Assembly (NCBI RefSeq): GCF_003255815.1
Contig: NC_037668.1
Coordinates: 68,319,445-68,383,444 of the forward strand
Source of the DNA: Theropithecus gelada
Lineage: Eukaryota > Chordata > Mammalia > Primates > Cercopithecidae
Length of the DNA: 64,000 bases
Direction: 5' to 3'
Position numbers and translations under genes: made by a program. The notes under the pieces are model-generated. The model was not told the DNA's origin and searched no databases. It saw only the letters and a program-made list of their open reading frames with translations. Below are positions 22,648 to 35,250 of this stretch, piece by piece (positions within the stretch are counted from its first letter, which is position 1; each line of letters starts with the position of its first letter).

Positions 22648-24049
22648 CTGTGACCACCCCCCCACCCCAAGCACAGAGAGGGAACAAGGTCAGATTATGA
22701 ATGGGGCTTCTCTTAAGAGTCCTGCCAAAGTCACTCTCTTGGCATGGGGGGGTTGATGGGGAGGATGAGCAGGGCTCTGACTGGAGGCAGGGGCATGGCT
22801 GAGCTGACCTCAGAGCTGGCCCTGCTCAGGACACTGACGCTGACAAAGCAGACTAGAAAGATGGCTGCAGACAGAGTCATGATGGCGCCACCAGGCAGAG
22901 CCACAGATCTGCAGCCGGGCCCGTGCCTCACCCTCATGAGGCTCCCCTGACGCCCACCTTCCCGCTCAATTTCAGCCCTTGCCCCAAAAGTTAAGTGTGT
23001 CTCCTCCCACTCTCTTCTGGAAAGTTCATCTTCTCTGGGATTCTCAGACTGACTTTCCCTCTTTCAGGCACCCTCAGACCCTATCACACCCGGACCTCAC
23101 AACTCACCTCTCATACCTCTGGTGGCTCTATAGGAAAGTCCCCATGGGAAGCCTGACCACTCTCAAACAAACCCGCCTTCTCTAGGTGGGGCTGAACATG
23201 GAGAGGACATGTGTGGAGAGCTGGACAGGCCATTAGGGAAACAAGACAGAGAGGGACTGCTGGGTTGACCCAAATTGCCTTTGGCTTTGAGAAAAGGTCT
23301 GCAGAAGAAGCCCGAAGCTGGCCTGTGAGAGCTTACCCCTGTGTCTCTGTGCCTCCTGTTCAGAGGCTCTCGACCCCCATATCCTAGCCTCCCTCTCCGC
23401 CTTGCAGGGAGCATGGGACACTCTCCCTCTCCCAGCAGCACACCATCCTGCCTGGGTTTCCATGGCAACCTCCTCGGCATTGCAGTGTGGTCCCTCTAGA
23501 CACCTCTTCTCCTGGGGGGTGGACGGGGGAGACGGGCTGAAGGTTTGCAGGGACTTCCCCCGCTGAAGCTTGGCAGCTGGAGCAGCTTGATGGGGAGGGA
23601 ACTGGCCCTCAGATAGGAACTGCACCAAAGGAACCATTTGCTGTCACTGGTTAGAGGCCAAGCGAATTAAGAGTGGAGTTGCCTACAGGGAGGGGGAGGC
23701 CAGGGCAGGACAGGCAGCACAGCCCCTGAAAGCAGTGGGGAGCAGGGAGCTGGTTACCTTGGCAATTCTCTCCCACCACACCCAGTGGTGGGCTGGGGAG
23801 GGGATGTTCAAGACCCCAGCCTGGGAAAAGGAAGACGTTATTCCTCCTGCTTCGTCTGCTTGTCTTTCAGAAAGTCCCTACTGGAGGAGGGCAAGCTGAG
23901 AGGTCTAGGATCACTAGTGGATGGGAGGGTGGGTGGTGGAACAGGCTGAGAACAGGGTGCAGGGCGAGGAAGAATGTCTTTTCTGAAATCATCCCAGCTT
24001 CTGGGATACCGGAATCCCTGACACCATCAATATGTCTGTCTGTCTCTCT

Positions 24050-24250
24050 CATACACACACACACAGAGTCACATTAGCTCATACATATTTTTTTCACAAA
24101 GAGAGGCATAGGCAGACATGCACGAGCAGCAGCAATCACATATATAAACACAGTAATCTCATACACAAGGCTACATGCATATTTATATCACAGTCACACA
24201 GTCACAAATGGTCCTATCAGGTCTTGGTCACACGTACACATGATGTATTC
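24050..24250 (+). repeat. Decayed CA-rich tract
   Basis: (AC)8 at 24053-24066 followed by diverged ACA words. Confidence 0.75.
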
Positions 24251-24884
24251 TGTCGCCTTCGGTCAAGTCATGGATACATGATCTTTGCATGTAACACTTG
24301 AAGTTGAACCCTCCCATTCATCACACATGTTGATGAAAACCCACAAATGGTGTCTGACCCACCTCACACACACAGGCCTGGGTAATAATGCTGGTGTGTG
24401 GGGCCTCCCCCTGTCCATGGCCCCTAACTCTACATCATCTCTAACCCAATTAGAAGACAGATGGGTCTGTGGGGGCTCTCTCGCCTTCATATCTCTACTC
24501 CATAACACACAGCCTGAGGCTTACCTCCTCATGACCCCAACCCTCCTCTTTCAGAGTTTAGGGAAACTTAGACCCATTTGGGAGCAAATTTGCCTTCTTA
24601 GATAAGACTTGTCTAACCCAATGTGAGACCCTGAGTCGGGGAGTCACAGAATCCTGAAATCTTAAGAGATACGTTGGCTACCCCTCCCCCAAATTTCACA
24701 GATGGGAAGCCTGAGGTCCAGGTGCCGAGAGAGCTGGGACTTAGATCAGGCCCACAGACTCCCAGTCTGCTGTCATGCTCTTTTCACTCCCCTCCCAATC
24801 CCCCATCTAGTTGAGAGGTGATTCAGCAGAGATGAAGTTCCATGACTTTAGAGGGAGGAGAAAGCTCTTGCAATCTCAGAGACG

Positions 24885-24941
24885 ATCCCTCCACTGGCTT
24901 CATACATGTCCATACAATCCCTCCACTGGCTTCATACATGT
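24885..24941 (+). repeat. 25-bp direct repeat, period 32
   Basis: ATCCCTCCACTGGCTTCATA... occurs identically at 24885 and 24917. Confidence 0.95.
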
Positions 24942-25379
24942 ATAGTCTCAACCCCTGCTGATTTAAGGAATAACTTTATATAATCTCTCTCTCTCTAGAG
25001 AAACAGGCCAAGTTGCCTGAAATAATTCTATGGGCCCCAGAGACCAAAAGACTCCAGGAACCATCCCATCTGTCCCATCACAAACAAAGGAGGGGCACTC
25101 ACACCCTGTACCACCACTCCCTATGGCATCTTCTGGAATGGTCCTGAGCCCTCTCTCTGCCCTGACCCAGATCCCAGAGTCCAGAAGGGGAAAGCCGCTG
25201 TCCCTGGTACTGAAAATACTAGCTCTGTTTGGGCAGGGGCTAGGACAGCCCAGGATGGTCCTGTGTAGACCCAGCCAATTGCCAGACCAGAACCCACCTG
25301 TGTCCTGGACCCAAAGCTCTGACCCCACCCTCCTCACTGCTCCCACGACTTAGTGAATGTTAGATCCAAAAGGAAACTG

Positions 25380-25510
25380 GGAGAGAGCATTTTAGCTCCA
25401 TTTTACAGAAGAGGAAACTGAGGCCCAGCGGAAAAGTAAATTTCCAGAGGTCCTATGGTGAGTTACAGAGCCAGGACTCGCCCTCTAAAGTGAGTTTTTG
25501 TAAGTCCACT
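25380..25510 (-). repeat. MIR fragment
   Basis: CCATTTTACAGAAGAGGAAA followed by AGAGCCAGGACTC. Confidence 0.55.
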
Positions 25511-26049
25511 CTAGGGCAACATGAGGAATAAATTGGAAGAAGGCAGGCAGGAGGCAGGAGAACTAGAGAGGAGGGTGGTGCAATCATCCAGGCTAGATAT
25601 TATGGGTCCTGTACTAGGGCAGGGGCTTTGAAACAAAGAAGGATGGGCAGGGCTCTAGCCAATGCAGAGTACGGACACACTAGGAGGAAGGAGGCCCTGG
25701 GAAGGGCAGACTTGAGCCCAGAAGACCGAGTCCAGGAGGGGAATTCCTCCCAACTTCACACAGCCCAGCCCTGCAGGGAATGGAACTATCCCATCTGTTG
25801 GGAGTGGGGGCACCCTTCTAGGGTCTTTCCCAGAACAGTTTCCAGAGCCAATGCCCATGAGTCTGCCTCATATATTCCTCTGGCACCAGATGCTCCCACC
25901 CATGAGGAGGGTCCGAGCTGGGATACTGGCATCCTCAAGGCATGGGGGCAAAAAATGGAGAAGGAATTCTAGATGGAGAGGAGTATGCTACAGGGAAGGA
26001 GCAGAGGTATGGAGGCTGAGAACTCACTTCTCTTTTGGCCTTATGGTAC

Positions 26050-26310
26050 AATGGCAGGTGGTAATAATAGCATCAACCCTTCGCTGAGTGCCTACCCTAT
26101 GTACCAGGCATGAAGCTGGGTGCCTTTGCACACCCTATCTCATTTAATCCCCTGGATAATTCTGCAAGGCATGTATCACTGCCCTCATTCTAGGAACAAG
26201 GCAGCAGGCTCAGAGAGGTGAAGTAACTTGCCTTAGTCACCCGGCTAGTAAATGACAGGGGGTGGATCTGAACTTGAGGTTGTTCTCCAGGGACATGCTT
26301 TCTCCTCAGG
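26050..26310 (-). repeat. MIR
   Basis: GAGTGCCTACCCTATGTACC ... CTCATTTAATCCCC ... GTAACTTGCCTTAGTCACCC. Confidence 0.65.
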
Positions 26311-27712
26311 CTCTGGATGCCTCATCGATAACTTAAGTACAGTGTACTAGATGATCTCAAGGGACCCTCCCCGCTCTGACTTTCAGCAATTAGCTGATTC
26401 ACAGACACCTTCAGTTAGAAGGGCATCTGGGCAGTTCCCCTAGCTCCAGTCCTTCAGCCATGCCCTTGCATACCAAGGAGACAAGGGATTCAGAAGCCCC
26501 AACATCATTCATCTCTTCTCGAGATGAAAGGTCTTCCTGGTATCTGCTCCAATCCCTGCCTGCAGCCTGTAAAGTCAAGGCAGACCACTAGAAGTTTCTC
26601 CCAGTGACTCAGGTCCCTATCCTGGCCTTGGAAGACTGTCCCTCCAAATCACTTTGGGCATGAAGAAGCCTTTGGGTCTGAAACTGAATCAGCTGGATTC
26701 CTGGGCTTGGTCCCCTAGAGCCAGAATCCTGGGGTCCAATACCTCCATGACCTCCTAATCTTAATCTCACTCCTTGGTCCTATCTCAGCCCCCTCCTTGT
26801 CCCAGCCCAACTTCTAGATCCCCAAGTCCCCATCTTCCTGACTCTCTAGTACCAGGCCTAAACTACATATTCACAGAGGCCACGCCCACTCTAGGACTCT
26901 GATAACCTCAAGCCCCTTCCCCATCTATAATAGCTTTCCCCAGCCAGAAACCACATCACAGCTTGATTGCTGGAAAAGACCAGCCCACGTGCTCCTGTCG
27001 AGGGCTTTGTAAAAATCTATTTTAAGGCCTGGAAAAGTCCCCCACCCCCAGCCCCAACTGGGAGCCTTGATGAGCATTCTCTCCGGATCCTCCGGAGCCC
27101 CCGCCCCCTCACCATCCCATCCAGCTGCCTATTTGAAGGTTTCTGGGGAAGTTGTTACTCTGAACAAAATAAGCAGGAAGAGATTTTAAAACAAAACCAG
27201 CTGGTGTCTGGGCTGATGCCACAAAGTGAGGAGGTCTTGGTGGGGAGGGCTGGCTCCTCTGTGTTGTGGGGTCTATGTATGTCACAAGGTGGTCACCCAC
27301 CAGGCTGAACATAACTGAGATTCTGCAGCGAGGTGTCTGAAAAAGGATACTGCATTGATGAGGATGGAGCTATTATAGTGTGTGTGAATGTGGCTTTGTG
27401 ATGTACACCTGCACACATGGGACATGTTTCTGTGATCTGGGTCTGTGCGTGTAATCAGAGGGCCGTGTCTGTGTGGTTTGCATGACTGGTTTTATCTGTG
27501 ACCATGCACAGTGTGAATTTCTCTATTGTGCCTCCCTGGAAATATGGGCAGCTTACCAGAGCCACTGAGTGCTCTATTTATGTAACTGTACAAGTCACAC
27601 ATCTTTGTGTGTGTCTTCCTTGTGCTTCGTAACATATACATAGGACTACAGAAGTGCATTTGTGTAGTTATTTGTATTTAGGAGACTGGGAGATTACAGG
27701 TGAGACTGAATC

Positions 27713-27839
27713 TTTTTTGTTTTTTAAACCAGGGGGTCTCACTATGTTCCCCAGGCTGGTCTCAAACTCCTGGGCTCAAGTGGCCCTCCCGCTTCTCCCT
27801 CCAAAGTGCTGGGATTATAGGTGTGAGCCCTGCACCGGC
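27713..27839 (-). mobile_element. Half Alu, only Alu in intron 2
   Basis: Single monomer; TGAGACTGAATCTT/TGAGACTAAATCTT flanks. Confidence 0.88.
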
Positions 27840-27959
27840 ACCTGAGACTAAATCTTGTGGATGTGTATGTCTGTAAAATTGTGGTGTCACTTACACAGTG
27901 CCAGGAACATAAGCCTGTTTAACAAGTAACTACTGGTTAATGTCTAAGTCTGTGTGTGG

Positions 27960-28180
27960 TGACAGTAGAGTGTAAAGGTTAAGAGCATCAGCTAGGAAGC
28001 CCAACTGCTAGAGTTTGAATCCAGGCTCCACCACCTACTAGTTGTGTAGTTTGAAACATCTGACCTCCCTTTTCTGTTCTTTGGTACCTGCCTCATAGAG
28101 CTCCATGGAGATTTAATCAGTCCATACACCTACTGGACCTAGAACAGCACCTGTTGTATGGGAAGGGCCACCATATAAGT
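27960..28180 (+). repeat. MIR
   Basis: GTAAAGGTTAAGAGCATCAG, TTTGAATCCAGGCTCCACCA. Confidence 0.7.
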
Positions 28181-28283
28181 GTTTGTGGGCATGGAAGTGC
28201 AGACCCATCAGGGCAGTCCCTGGGTAGTCTGTCTTTGCAAAGTGTCCCCTACCCCCGCCCTGCGATGTCCCAGGTCCCCTCAC

Positions 28284-28500
28284 CAGGCTGCGGAAGCTGG
28301 AGTGTGCTCTTGCTCCACTGAGTCAGGCCCACGATGGCCACCATCTTGGCACCCAGGCTGCTCCTCCGCTTCTTGGCAGTGCTGGTCCCAGCTCCGCCCC
28401 CAGCTTGCTGGGATCCGCAGATTTCACCGCTAATGCTGGAGCTCCGCACCACGTTCCTGGAGGCCCCAGACGAGGCAGGACCTGGCTCCCCGTTAAACAT
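28284..28500 (-). CDS. RIMS3: RIMS3 coding exon 2 (residues 1-72 plus 1 nt)
   Basis: The start codon is at 28500-28498 with A at -3 (GGGACCATGTTT), an adequate Kozak context. The peptide begins MFNGEPGPASSGASRNVVRS and continues through a basic KKRRSS patch to TLQLPQP. The exon ends at 28284 with donor G|GTGAGG and leaves one base (G) of a Glu codon. The serine- and lysine-rich segment is likely disordered and a phosphorylation target (inference). Protein upstream of the C2 domain differs between RIM3 and RIM4, and this start identifies RIM3. CpG content is raised across the exon. Confidence 0.95.
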
Positions 28501-28531
28501 GGTCCCTGGGGCGGCAGGGCCTCAGGCAGCT
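28501..28531 (-). other. RIMS3: RIMS3 5' UTR part of exon 2
   Basis: The acceptor CCACCTTCAG precedes base 28531 and follows a pyrimidine-rich stretch. The 31 transcribed bases before the start codon contain no upstream ATG. This exon would be spliced to the non-coding exon at 52679. Confidence 0.75.
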
Positions 28532-28559
28532 CTGAAGGTGGGCAGGAAACAAAGGATCC

Positions 28560-28715
28560 CACGTCAGACCTGGATGAATCTACTGCAGTCCCACCACTTT
28601 CTAGCTGCATGACCTTGGGCTAGTCACTTGACCTCTCTGAGGCTGTAAGGTTGAAATGCACAAACAAATGTCAAGGGCATGCACAGGTTCTGGCTCAATA
28701 AAAGGGACTATTCCT
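28560..28715 (+). repeat. MIR touching the 3' splice region of exon 2
   Basis: CTAGCTGCATGACCTTGGGC then TCACTTGACCTCTCTGAGGC; about 30 bp upstream of exon 2 in transcript sense. Confidence 0.65.
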
Positions 28716-28754
28716 ATTAGCACATGGCTATGAAGAACCTCGCAGGTGACCTAG

Positions 28755-29000
28755 TTTAATGGAGAGGATCGAGGCTGTGGAGTCACATGGCCCGGGCTTG
28801 AATTCCAAAGGCCTCTACACACTAGCTGTGTGAACTTGTGACCAAACAAACATCCTGAGGTTTCAGTGAACACCTCAGCAAGATGTGAAATAAAAGCACT
28901 TAGCTCATAGGATTGTTCTAAGGATTAAATTAAATAATGCATGTGAAGTGCCCATCAGGCTTAGAGGAAATATTCAGTAAGTATTAGTGGTTATTATTTT
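28755..29000 (+). repeat. MIR
   Basis: GAGGCTGTGGAGTCACATGG ... GGATTGTTCTAAGGATTAAA. Confidence 0.65.
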
Positions 29001-29238
29001 CATAGCAAATAATAACAGGGAGAACAGAACTGGCTCCAGTCTGTGCAGACTCTGGTGGGGTCCTTCTGTGTGAAAGGGATACTGCAGAAAAGCCCAAAGC
29101 AGCAAGAAAATCACCCTACTTGAGAGGCATTTTAGTCTATTCCCTTCCAGCCACCCTTCCATGCATTTTTTAAAATAATTGAACTCATACTGCAAATATT
29201 TTATATACTAGTATTTTTTTCATTTAACATTATATCAT

Positions 29239-29530
29239 GGCTGGGCACGGTGGCTCACGCCTGCAATTCCAGCACTTTGGGAGGCTGAGGTGGGTGGATC
29301 ACTTGAGGTCAGGAGTTCGAGACCAGCCTGACCAATATGGTGAAACCCCATCTCTACTAAAAATACAAAAATTAGCCAGGCGTGGTGGTGGGCGCCTATA
29401 ATCCCAACTACTGAGGAGGCTGAGGCAGGAGAATCGCTTGAACCCAGGAGGCGGAGGTCGCAGTGAGCTGAGATCGCACCATTGCACTCCAGCCTGGGTG
29501 ACAGACCGAGACTCTTGTCTCAAAAAAAAA
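29239..29530 (+). mobile_element. Alu, S-like
   Basis: GGCTGGGCACGGTGG to a short A tail; inserted 0.7 kb from exon 2. Confidence 0.94.
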
Positions 29531-29694
29531 TACATCATAAGCATTTCCCAATGTCATTAACACTATGTATGCTACCATGATATTCCATTGTATAGAAGTA
29601 GCATAATTGACTTACGTATTTCAATATAGTTTACCTCTTAGATCAGGCCCAAGTTTCTCTCCTCTTTCTCTCTTTCCTCTCTTTTGTTTTTATT

Positions 29695-29993
29695 TTTTAT
29701 TTATTTATTTTTTGAGATAGAGCCTCACTCTGTCACCCAGGCTCAAGTGCAGTAGTGCAATCTCAGCTCACCGCAAACTTCACCTCCTGGGTTCAAGCAA
29801 TTCTCCTGCCTCAGCCTCCCAAGTAGCTGGGATTATAGTCCTGCACCACCATGCCTGGCTAACATTTTGTATTTTTAGTAGAGGGGGGTTTCACCATGTT
29901 GTTAAGGCTGGTCTCGAACTCCTAACCCCAGGTGATCTGCCTGCCTCAGCCTCCCAAAGTGCTGGGATTATAGACATGAGCCACCGTGCCTGG
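29695..29993 (-). mobile_element. Alu with (TTTA)n tail
   Basis: Tail TTATTTATTTATTTTTT; ends CCACCGTGCCTGG. Confidence 0.93.
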
Positions 29994-30037
29994 TTTCTTT
30001 CCTCTCTTTTAAATAAACACAGCAATAAACATCTTTC

Positions 30038-30350
30038 TTTTATCTTTTCTTTTTTTTTTTTTTTTTGAGATGGAGTCTTGCTTTGTCACCCAGGCTGGAG
30101 TGCAGTGGCATGATCTCGACTCACTACAACCTCTGCCACTTAGGTTCAAGTGAATCTGGTGCCTCAGCCATCCGAGTAGCTGGGATTACAGGCATGCGCC
30201 ACCATGCCCGGCTAATTTTTTTGTATTTTTAGTAGAGACGGGGTTCCACCCTGTTGACCAGGCTGGTCTCAAACTCCTAATCTCAAGTGATCCACCAGCC
30301 TTGGCCTCTCAAAGTGCTGGGATTACAGGTGTGAGCCACCACACCCAGCC
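30038..30350 (-). mobile_element. Alu, full length
   Basis: TAAACATCTTTC copies on both sides. Confidence 0.94.
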
Positions 30351-30469
30351 TAAACATCTTTCTACATGGATATTGTCTGCTTGTTTCTTTAGGACTGATT
30401 CCTCAAAATGGAACGACTGGGTCCAGGGGTACAGATACTGCTAGGAGCTTCCCTAGCATACACTCCCTC

Positions 30470-30870
30470 TTTCTGCTTCCTGACAGAGGGCTGGTTTTGT
30501 CCAGGTACCACCCACTCCTTGTTTTAGAGGCAGATCTTGATTAATTTAAGGCAATCCGTGAATGGCATTCACCTTGGCAACTCTTACTTGTCCAAGCGGA
30601 GGAAGATTTGGATTCCATGCTTATAAGAGAGGTAGGGAGCCCTCCTTCTTTCTCCCTCTGTCCTTCTCTTTCCTACACCCTAGAGAGGGCTCAGCCCTAG
30701 GATGAAGCCAGTGCTACTGTGAACAGACAGCACTCAGACAGAAAGTACCTCAGGCCACACCTGGGGCCTGCCCTGCGCTGGTCTTCCAATGATGTGAGAC
30801 AATACATTTTCCATTGCTTAAACCAGTTTGAATCAGAGTTCTCTGTTACCTCCAAAAGCATCCTACCTGA
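30470..30870 (+). repeat. Medium-reiteration repeat (LTR or DNA-element like)
   Basis: ATGTGAGACAATACATTTTC with TTTAAACCAGTTTGAATCAG-like ending is typical of old LTRs. Identity uncertain. Confidence 0.35.
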
Positions 30871-31869
30871 TGCCAGGGTCATAAATGTCTTTTGGATTCT
30901 CGGAATATATTGTCAAATTCCTTTTTAAAATATTGACATTTACTCTCCTTATTAGCTGCAGTCAACAAATATTTAAGCCCCTAAAATTCCCAGGCCCCTG
31001 CTGAATGCCAAGGATACAGCGGTGAGTCAGACCAACTTGGTCCTGCCCTCCCAAAGCCTCCAGTCCAGAAGGGAGACAGACAGTAAATAACTAATTCTAC
31101 AGTTAAATATTTAATGATGGTTATGCTAAGTGCTAGGGAAGAGGACAGAGGGCCCTGAGAAGCATTCTGGGGGAGGGGGCTGCAGGAGTCTATGGCTCTG
31201 TTTTGAACAGAAGTGGGATCTCCAGCTGTCGGCCTCCACAGTTTGGCTGCAAAGTCCCATGCTGAAGTCGGTCTCCTCTGCTCAGGAAGAACCCAAAAAG
31301 GCCAGCCGCTCCAGCATCCTCTGCACCCAGCACCCTCCTGGCTCTGTCCTAGCCCACAGTGGTTTTCCTGGGGCAGCTGACCATCCCAGGGTTCAGGGCA
31401 CTTCGCTTGACCCTGGGTGGGCCCTTGGGCCTGGTACACTGAAGGAGTCCGCCTTTTCAAAAGGACACAGAAAGGGGAGGGAGAACGGGTGGAAGAGGAA
31501 AAGCACCATTGTGACGGATAAGGAAGACAGTCCCCAGACAGCTGACAATGGTCACCTGGTCAGCATGACTCCTGCCAGCCTGGCAAAGTATAGCTGACAG
31601 AGGGGATGAGTTAACGCCTCATTTTGCCTTCTCTGTGGCTGCCTGGACCGATCTCATTCACCGTGTGACGTGTGCAGAGTCCTGGATTGTATTTCTCCAT
31701 CCCCCATCAACCCTGCAGCTAATGGAAAGTCCCCCTGGACTGGGGCCTATGATGATCTCTTCTTTTGAGTTTCCAATTCTAGTGCCAGTTTGTGTGTTTT
31801 TTGGGTATCTGCATGGTCTTTTGGTGGAAGATGGGAGAAGGCTTATCTGATACTGTGACTCTGCCACGG

Positions 31870-32040
31870 TGTAGGTCTAATTTACTCCTTACAGTGTTTC
31901 TGGAAGGCATGTGGTTATCTCTGTGTTGTAGATAAGAAAACAGTCTCAGAGAAGTAAAGGACTTATCCATCCTAGCCAGCTAAGAAGAGGCAAGGCCTGG
32001 ACTTGAACTCAGGTCTCTTGTTTCCACAAAGAGACAGAAT
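31870..32040 (-). repeat. MIR fragment
   Basis: GATAAGAAAACAGTCTCAGA ... GGACTTGAACTCAGGTCTC. Confidence 0.5.
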
Positions 32041-33457
32041 GCTTAGCATCCCCTGTCCCTTCAACCAAAAATGGAGGCCCGGCCCTTAAGCTCAGACTCT
32101 GCTCTGGGTCTCTGGGCCCTTTGAGAAAACTACAAGGAAAGTGTCTGTATGAGAAAAGCCCCTCTGGCCCAGGTTCCCACAGCTGGCATGAGCATCTAAG
32201 TTAGGGCAGGAGAAATCCCAACCAGACCATAGCTGGAGAAGCAAAGTGCTTCCCTAGCACAGCCTCCGGGAAGCAGGAGAGTACCACCCCCAGGGGGCGG
32301 AAAGGGACGGGGGTAAGGGACAAAATTCCTGACCCTGCCAACCCAGGGGCTCATGTTTCCTCATGAATAATAAATGGAATTGACAAGCAGTTGGTTTGGA
32401 ATCAAGGTCTCTGCACCATCCAGAGCTATTTTCTCATCTTTAACCATCTAGGGATCAACCAGCAGGGCTGGAGAACTGAAAAATGCCTGGGAGGGCCCAG
32501 TCTGCAGGCCACTCCCCAAGGGGGCAGGAGAAGCCAGACCCAAAGCCCTGGACCCAAGGTCCTAGGACTGACCCTGTGGGCCAGAAGTCCTGGGTAGGGC
32601 AGCTTAGGAGGGTTAGGAATCAGGATGTGGGATTCGAATGTGAACAGATTCCTTATGTGAACTCCTCTGGGCCTCGGCTGTCTCATCTGGGTGTAAAATG
32701 AAGGGGTCAGATTAAGTAATCTCTAAAACTCCTTTTGACTGGGAGAGTTGAGTCTATGAATGCACATTGGAGCGGAGGACTCGGAATTAGAGATCTAGTT
32801 TCTTCTCTGGCAGCAGGTCTAGCTCAGGAAAGACATGCCAAAGTTCAGATAGGGCACCTAAAAGGAGGCACATCCACAGAATAGCACCCCTGAGCCATCA
32901 GACCACAGGGATGGAAAAGGGAAGGTGGTGGAGACTGTGGCAGAGTGGTAAGGAGCGGGCAGGACACAGAGCACACCATGTCACATGTTGGTGATTCCAA
33001 ACAATTGCTAAATAAACTCTACCCTTCCCACGCAAGTCCCTTCACCAATTCCCTGCTTCTGAGCAGACCGTCCCTTTCTCAGCCCGGGTCATGGCACCTC
33101 AGGGAAGGAAACTGTCCTATGATCTCAGTGAGTCACAGAGACCTCACTCTGAAGTTCTTCCTGCTGACTCCCAGCTATTACCACAGCAGCAGAGAAACTT
33201 CGATTTATCCTCCAGGGAGACAGCTACAGCCCCCACTTCTGCCAAAACTCCATGCCAGAAGAGACCTGCCCAGCTCCCCAGGAATAAGCTTTGTGTTTTC
33301 TTTTTAGCCCTTGGATGTTTGGCCTCTACCCTGGGGTCTCAGTACCCTAAAAGGACCCTCCAAACTCTCTCCTGAATCCTGACAACAGCAGGTCTCAGGG
33401 CCCTACCGGGCTACCCTGGGCCCCTCAGTCCCTTTAACCGTGGGTCTAACCTGATGA

Positions 33458-33762
33458 TTTTTTTTTTTTTTTTTTTTTTTTTTGAGACGGAGTCTTGCTC
33501 TGTCACCCAGGCTAGAGTGCAGTGGAGAAATCTCAACTCACTGCAACCTCTGCCTCCCGGATTCAAGCAATTCTCCTGCCTCAGAATCCTGAGTAGCTGG
33601 GACTACAGGTGCCCACCATCACGTCCAGCTAATTTTTGTATTTTTAGTAGAGATGGGGTTTTGCCATATTGGCCAGGCTGGTCTCGAACTCCTGACCTCG
33701 TGATCCGCCCGCCTTGACCTCCCAAAGTGCTGGAATTACAGGTATGAGCTACCGCGCCCCAC
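33458..33762 (-). mobile_element. Alu with 26-nt poly-T
   Basis: Long uninterrupted T tract (33458-33483); full length. Confidence 0.94.
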
Positions 33763-33870
33763 CCAGATGAGAATTTTTGGTAGTTCAAGACCACACAAAA
33801 GCTCAAGATGAACCTAGCCACCCACCTTTCCAACAGTAAAGATCAAGGAATGCATCACAGGGCGATGGAG

Positions 33871-33914
33871 TGTTAGGCTGGAAGGGACTGCATGTTAGGC
33901 TGGAAGGGACTGCA
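33871..33914 (+). repeat. 22-bp perfect tandem duplication
   Basis: TGTTAGGCTGGAAGGGACTG plus CA, twice in a row. Confidence 0.95.
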
Positions 33915-35009
33915 AATAACTGAGGCTCCTACCACCCCTCCCCATCCTCTGCTCACAGTGGACACCATTAACCTCTCTCTTTCCCATCAAGGTCAGACAG
34001 CCTCAGAGTCCCTCTCAACACAGGGCTCCAGCACCAGCTGATGAGAAACAGCTCATGAGCTAAAACTGACTTGCTGTCTCTATTCTAGCCTGAGCCTTTT
34101 ATTTTGCAGAACAAGAAATCAAGGCCCAGAATGGGGGAAAGACGCACCAGGGTAACACAAAAAATTGGTGGCAAAATCAGTGCTTCAGCCCTAAGTCCCC
34201 TAACTCTCAGGTCTCAAATCACCTATCGGTGGTGCTCCCTCCCCACCCTTCACCTGGAAGAAAACCCAACTCACCAAATTGATGAATCTGAGCCTGGTGT
34301 TCCGCATCACAGGGGGCTGTGCCCCTCCCAACAGCACACCCCTAGGGCATTTGCACAAGGCTTCAATCGACTTCTGCTAAAACACCAGTTTTCAAGAAAT
34401 GAGGTGAAGGCAATCAGGGCAGGCTCCCAGGAGGAGGCGATGTGGCAAAAGGGTCTGGAAGGGAAGAGGGGAGCTTAGAGGAAGGGCTAGGTAAGGCATC
34501 TGCCCTCAAGGGCTTCCAGTAGATTGTGGCATAAAAAGATAGACTTTGAAGAAGCTGTGTGACCTTGAGCAAATCATTTAAACTCTTCAGTTCTCCGTTT
34601 CCTCTTGTAAAATTTTCACAACTCCTGGGCCCCCTAATGTTCCTTTAGGCACTTGGATGCCAAGCTGCTGAAGACCCACAACTGTGAGATTTTTTAATAC
34701 ATGTACAGAGACTCACCCAGGACCAACCGCTGAGGAGCTCTAGACCCCATCCTTCCTTCCTCCAACCTCCCTCTGATTAATGGGGTCTGTGTTCCTCCCC
34801 AGACACTCTGTGACATGCCCAGCAGTTGGGTGACACACTCCTGGCTCTGCCCCAGCCATGTGATCCTTAGCAGGTCCTTCAGCTTCTCTGGACCATTCCC
34901 TCCATTCCCTCCTCTACAAAACGAGTTTAATCACCACCTGGGCCCTCCCCGACTCTCCCGGCTGGACTGGGGGTCAGATGAGACAAAGAGGAGCAGGAGG
35001 CAAAAAGCA

Positions 35010-35250
35010 GAGAAAGGCAGAGTGGATGAAACACATGCTCTGGAGGCAGACAGACTTAGGTGCAAGACCTAGATCTGCCACTTACAAGCCGTATGATACA
35101 GGGCTTCCTTAACAAATCCCCTGAGCCTAACGCTCCTCATCTATAAAGTGGGGACGATAATGTCTGCTTTAGGATTCTTATATAAAACATCACAAAACAA
35201 GGATTGGGATGTGGTAAATGATCATCAGTTGGGCAATTACATTATTATTC
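35010..35250 (+). repeat. MIR
   Basis: GATCTGCCACTTACAAGCCG ... CTCCTCATCTATAAAGTGGG. Confidence 0.6.

Larger units (their letters stand above)
22648..28283 (-). other. RIMS3 intron 2
   Basis: GTGAGG...CACAG. Almost Alu-free (one half-Alu at 27713). Carries MIRs, a decayed CA repeat around 24050-24250 and a 32-bp-period duplication at 24885. The rest is unique, with no gene seen. Confidence 0.85.

Noticed and set aside
22152..22670. 172- and 163-codon minus-strand ORFs over exon 3
   Set aside because: Out-of-frame shadows of RIMS3 exon 3 running into intron.
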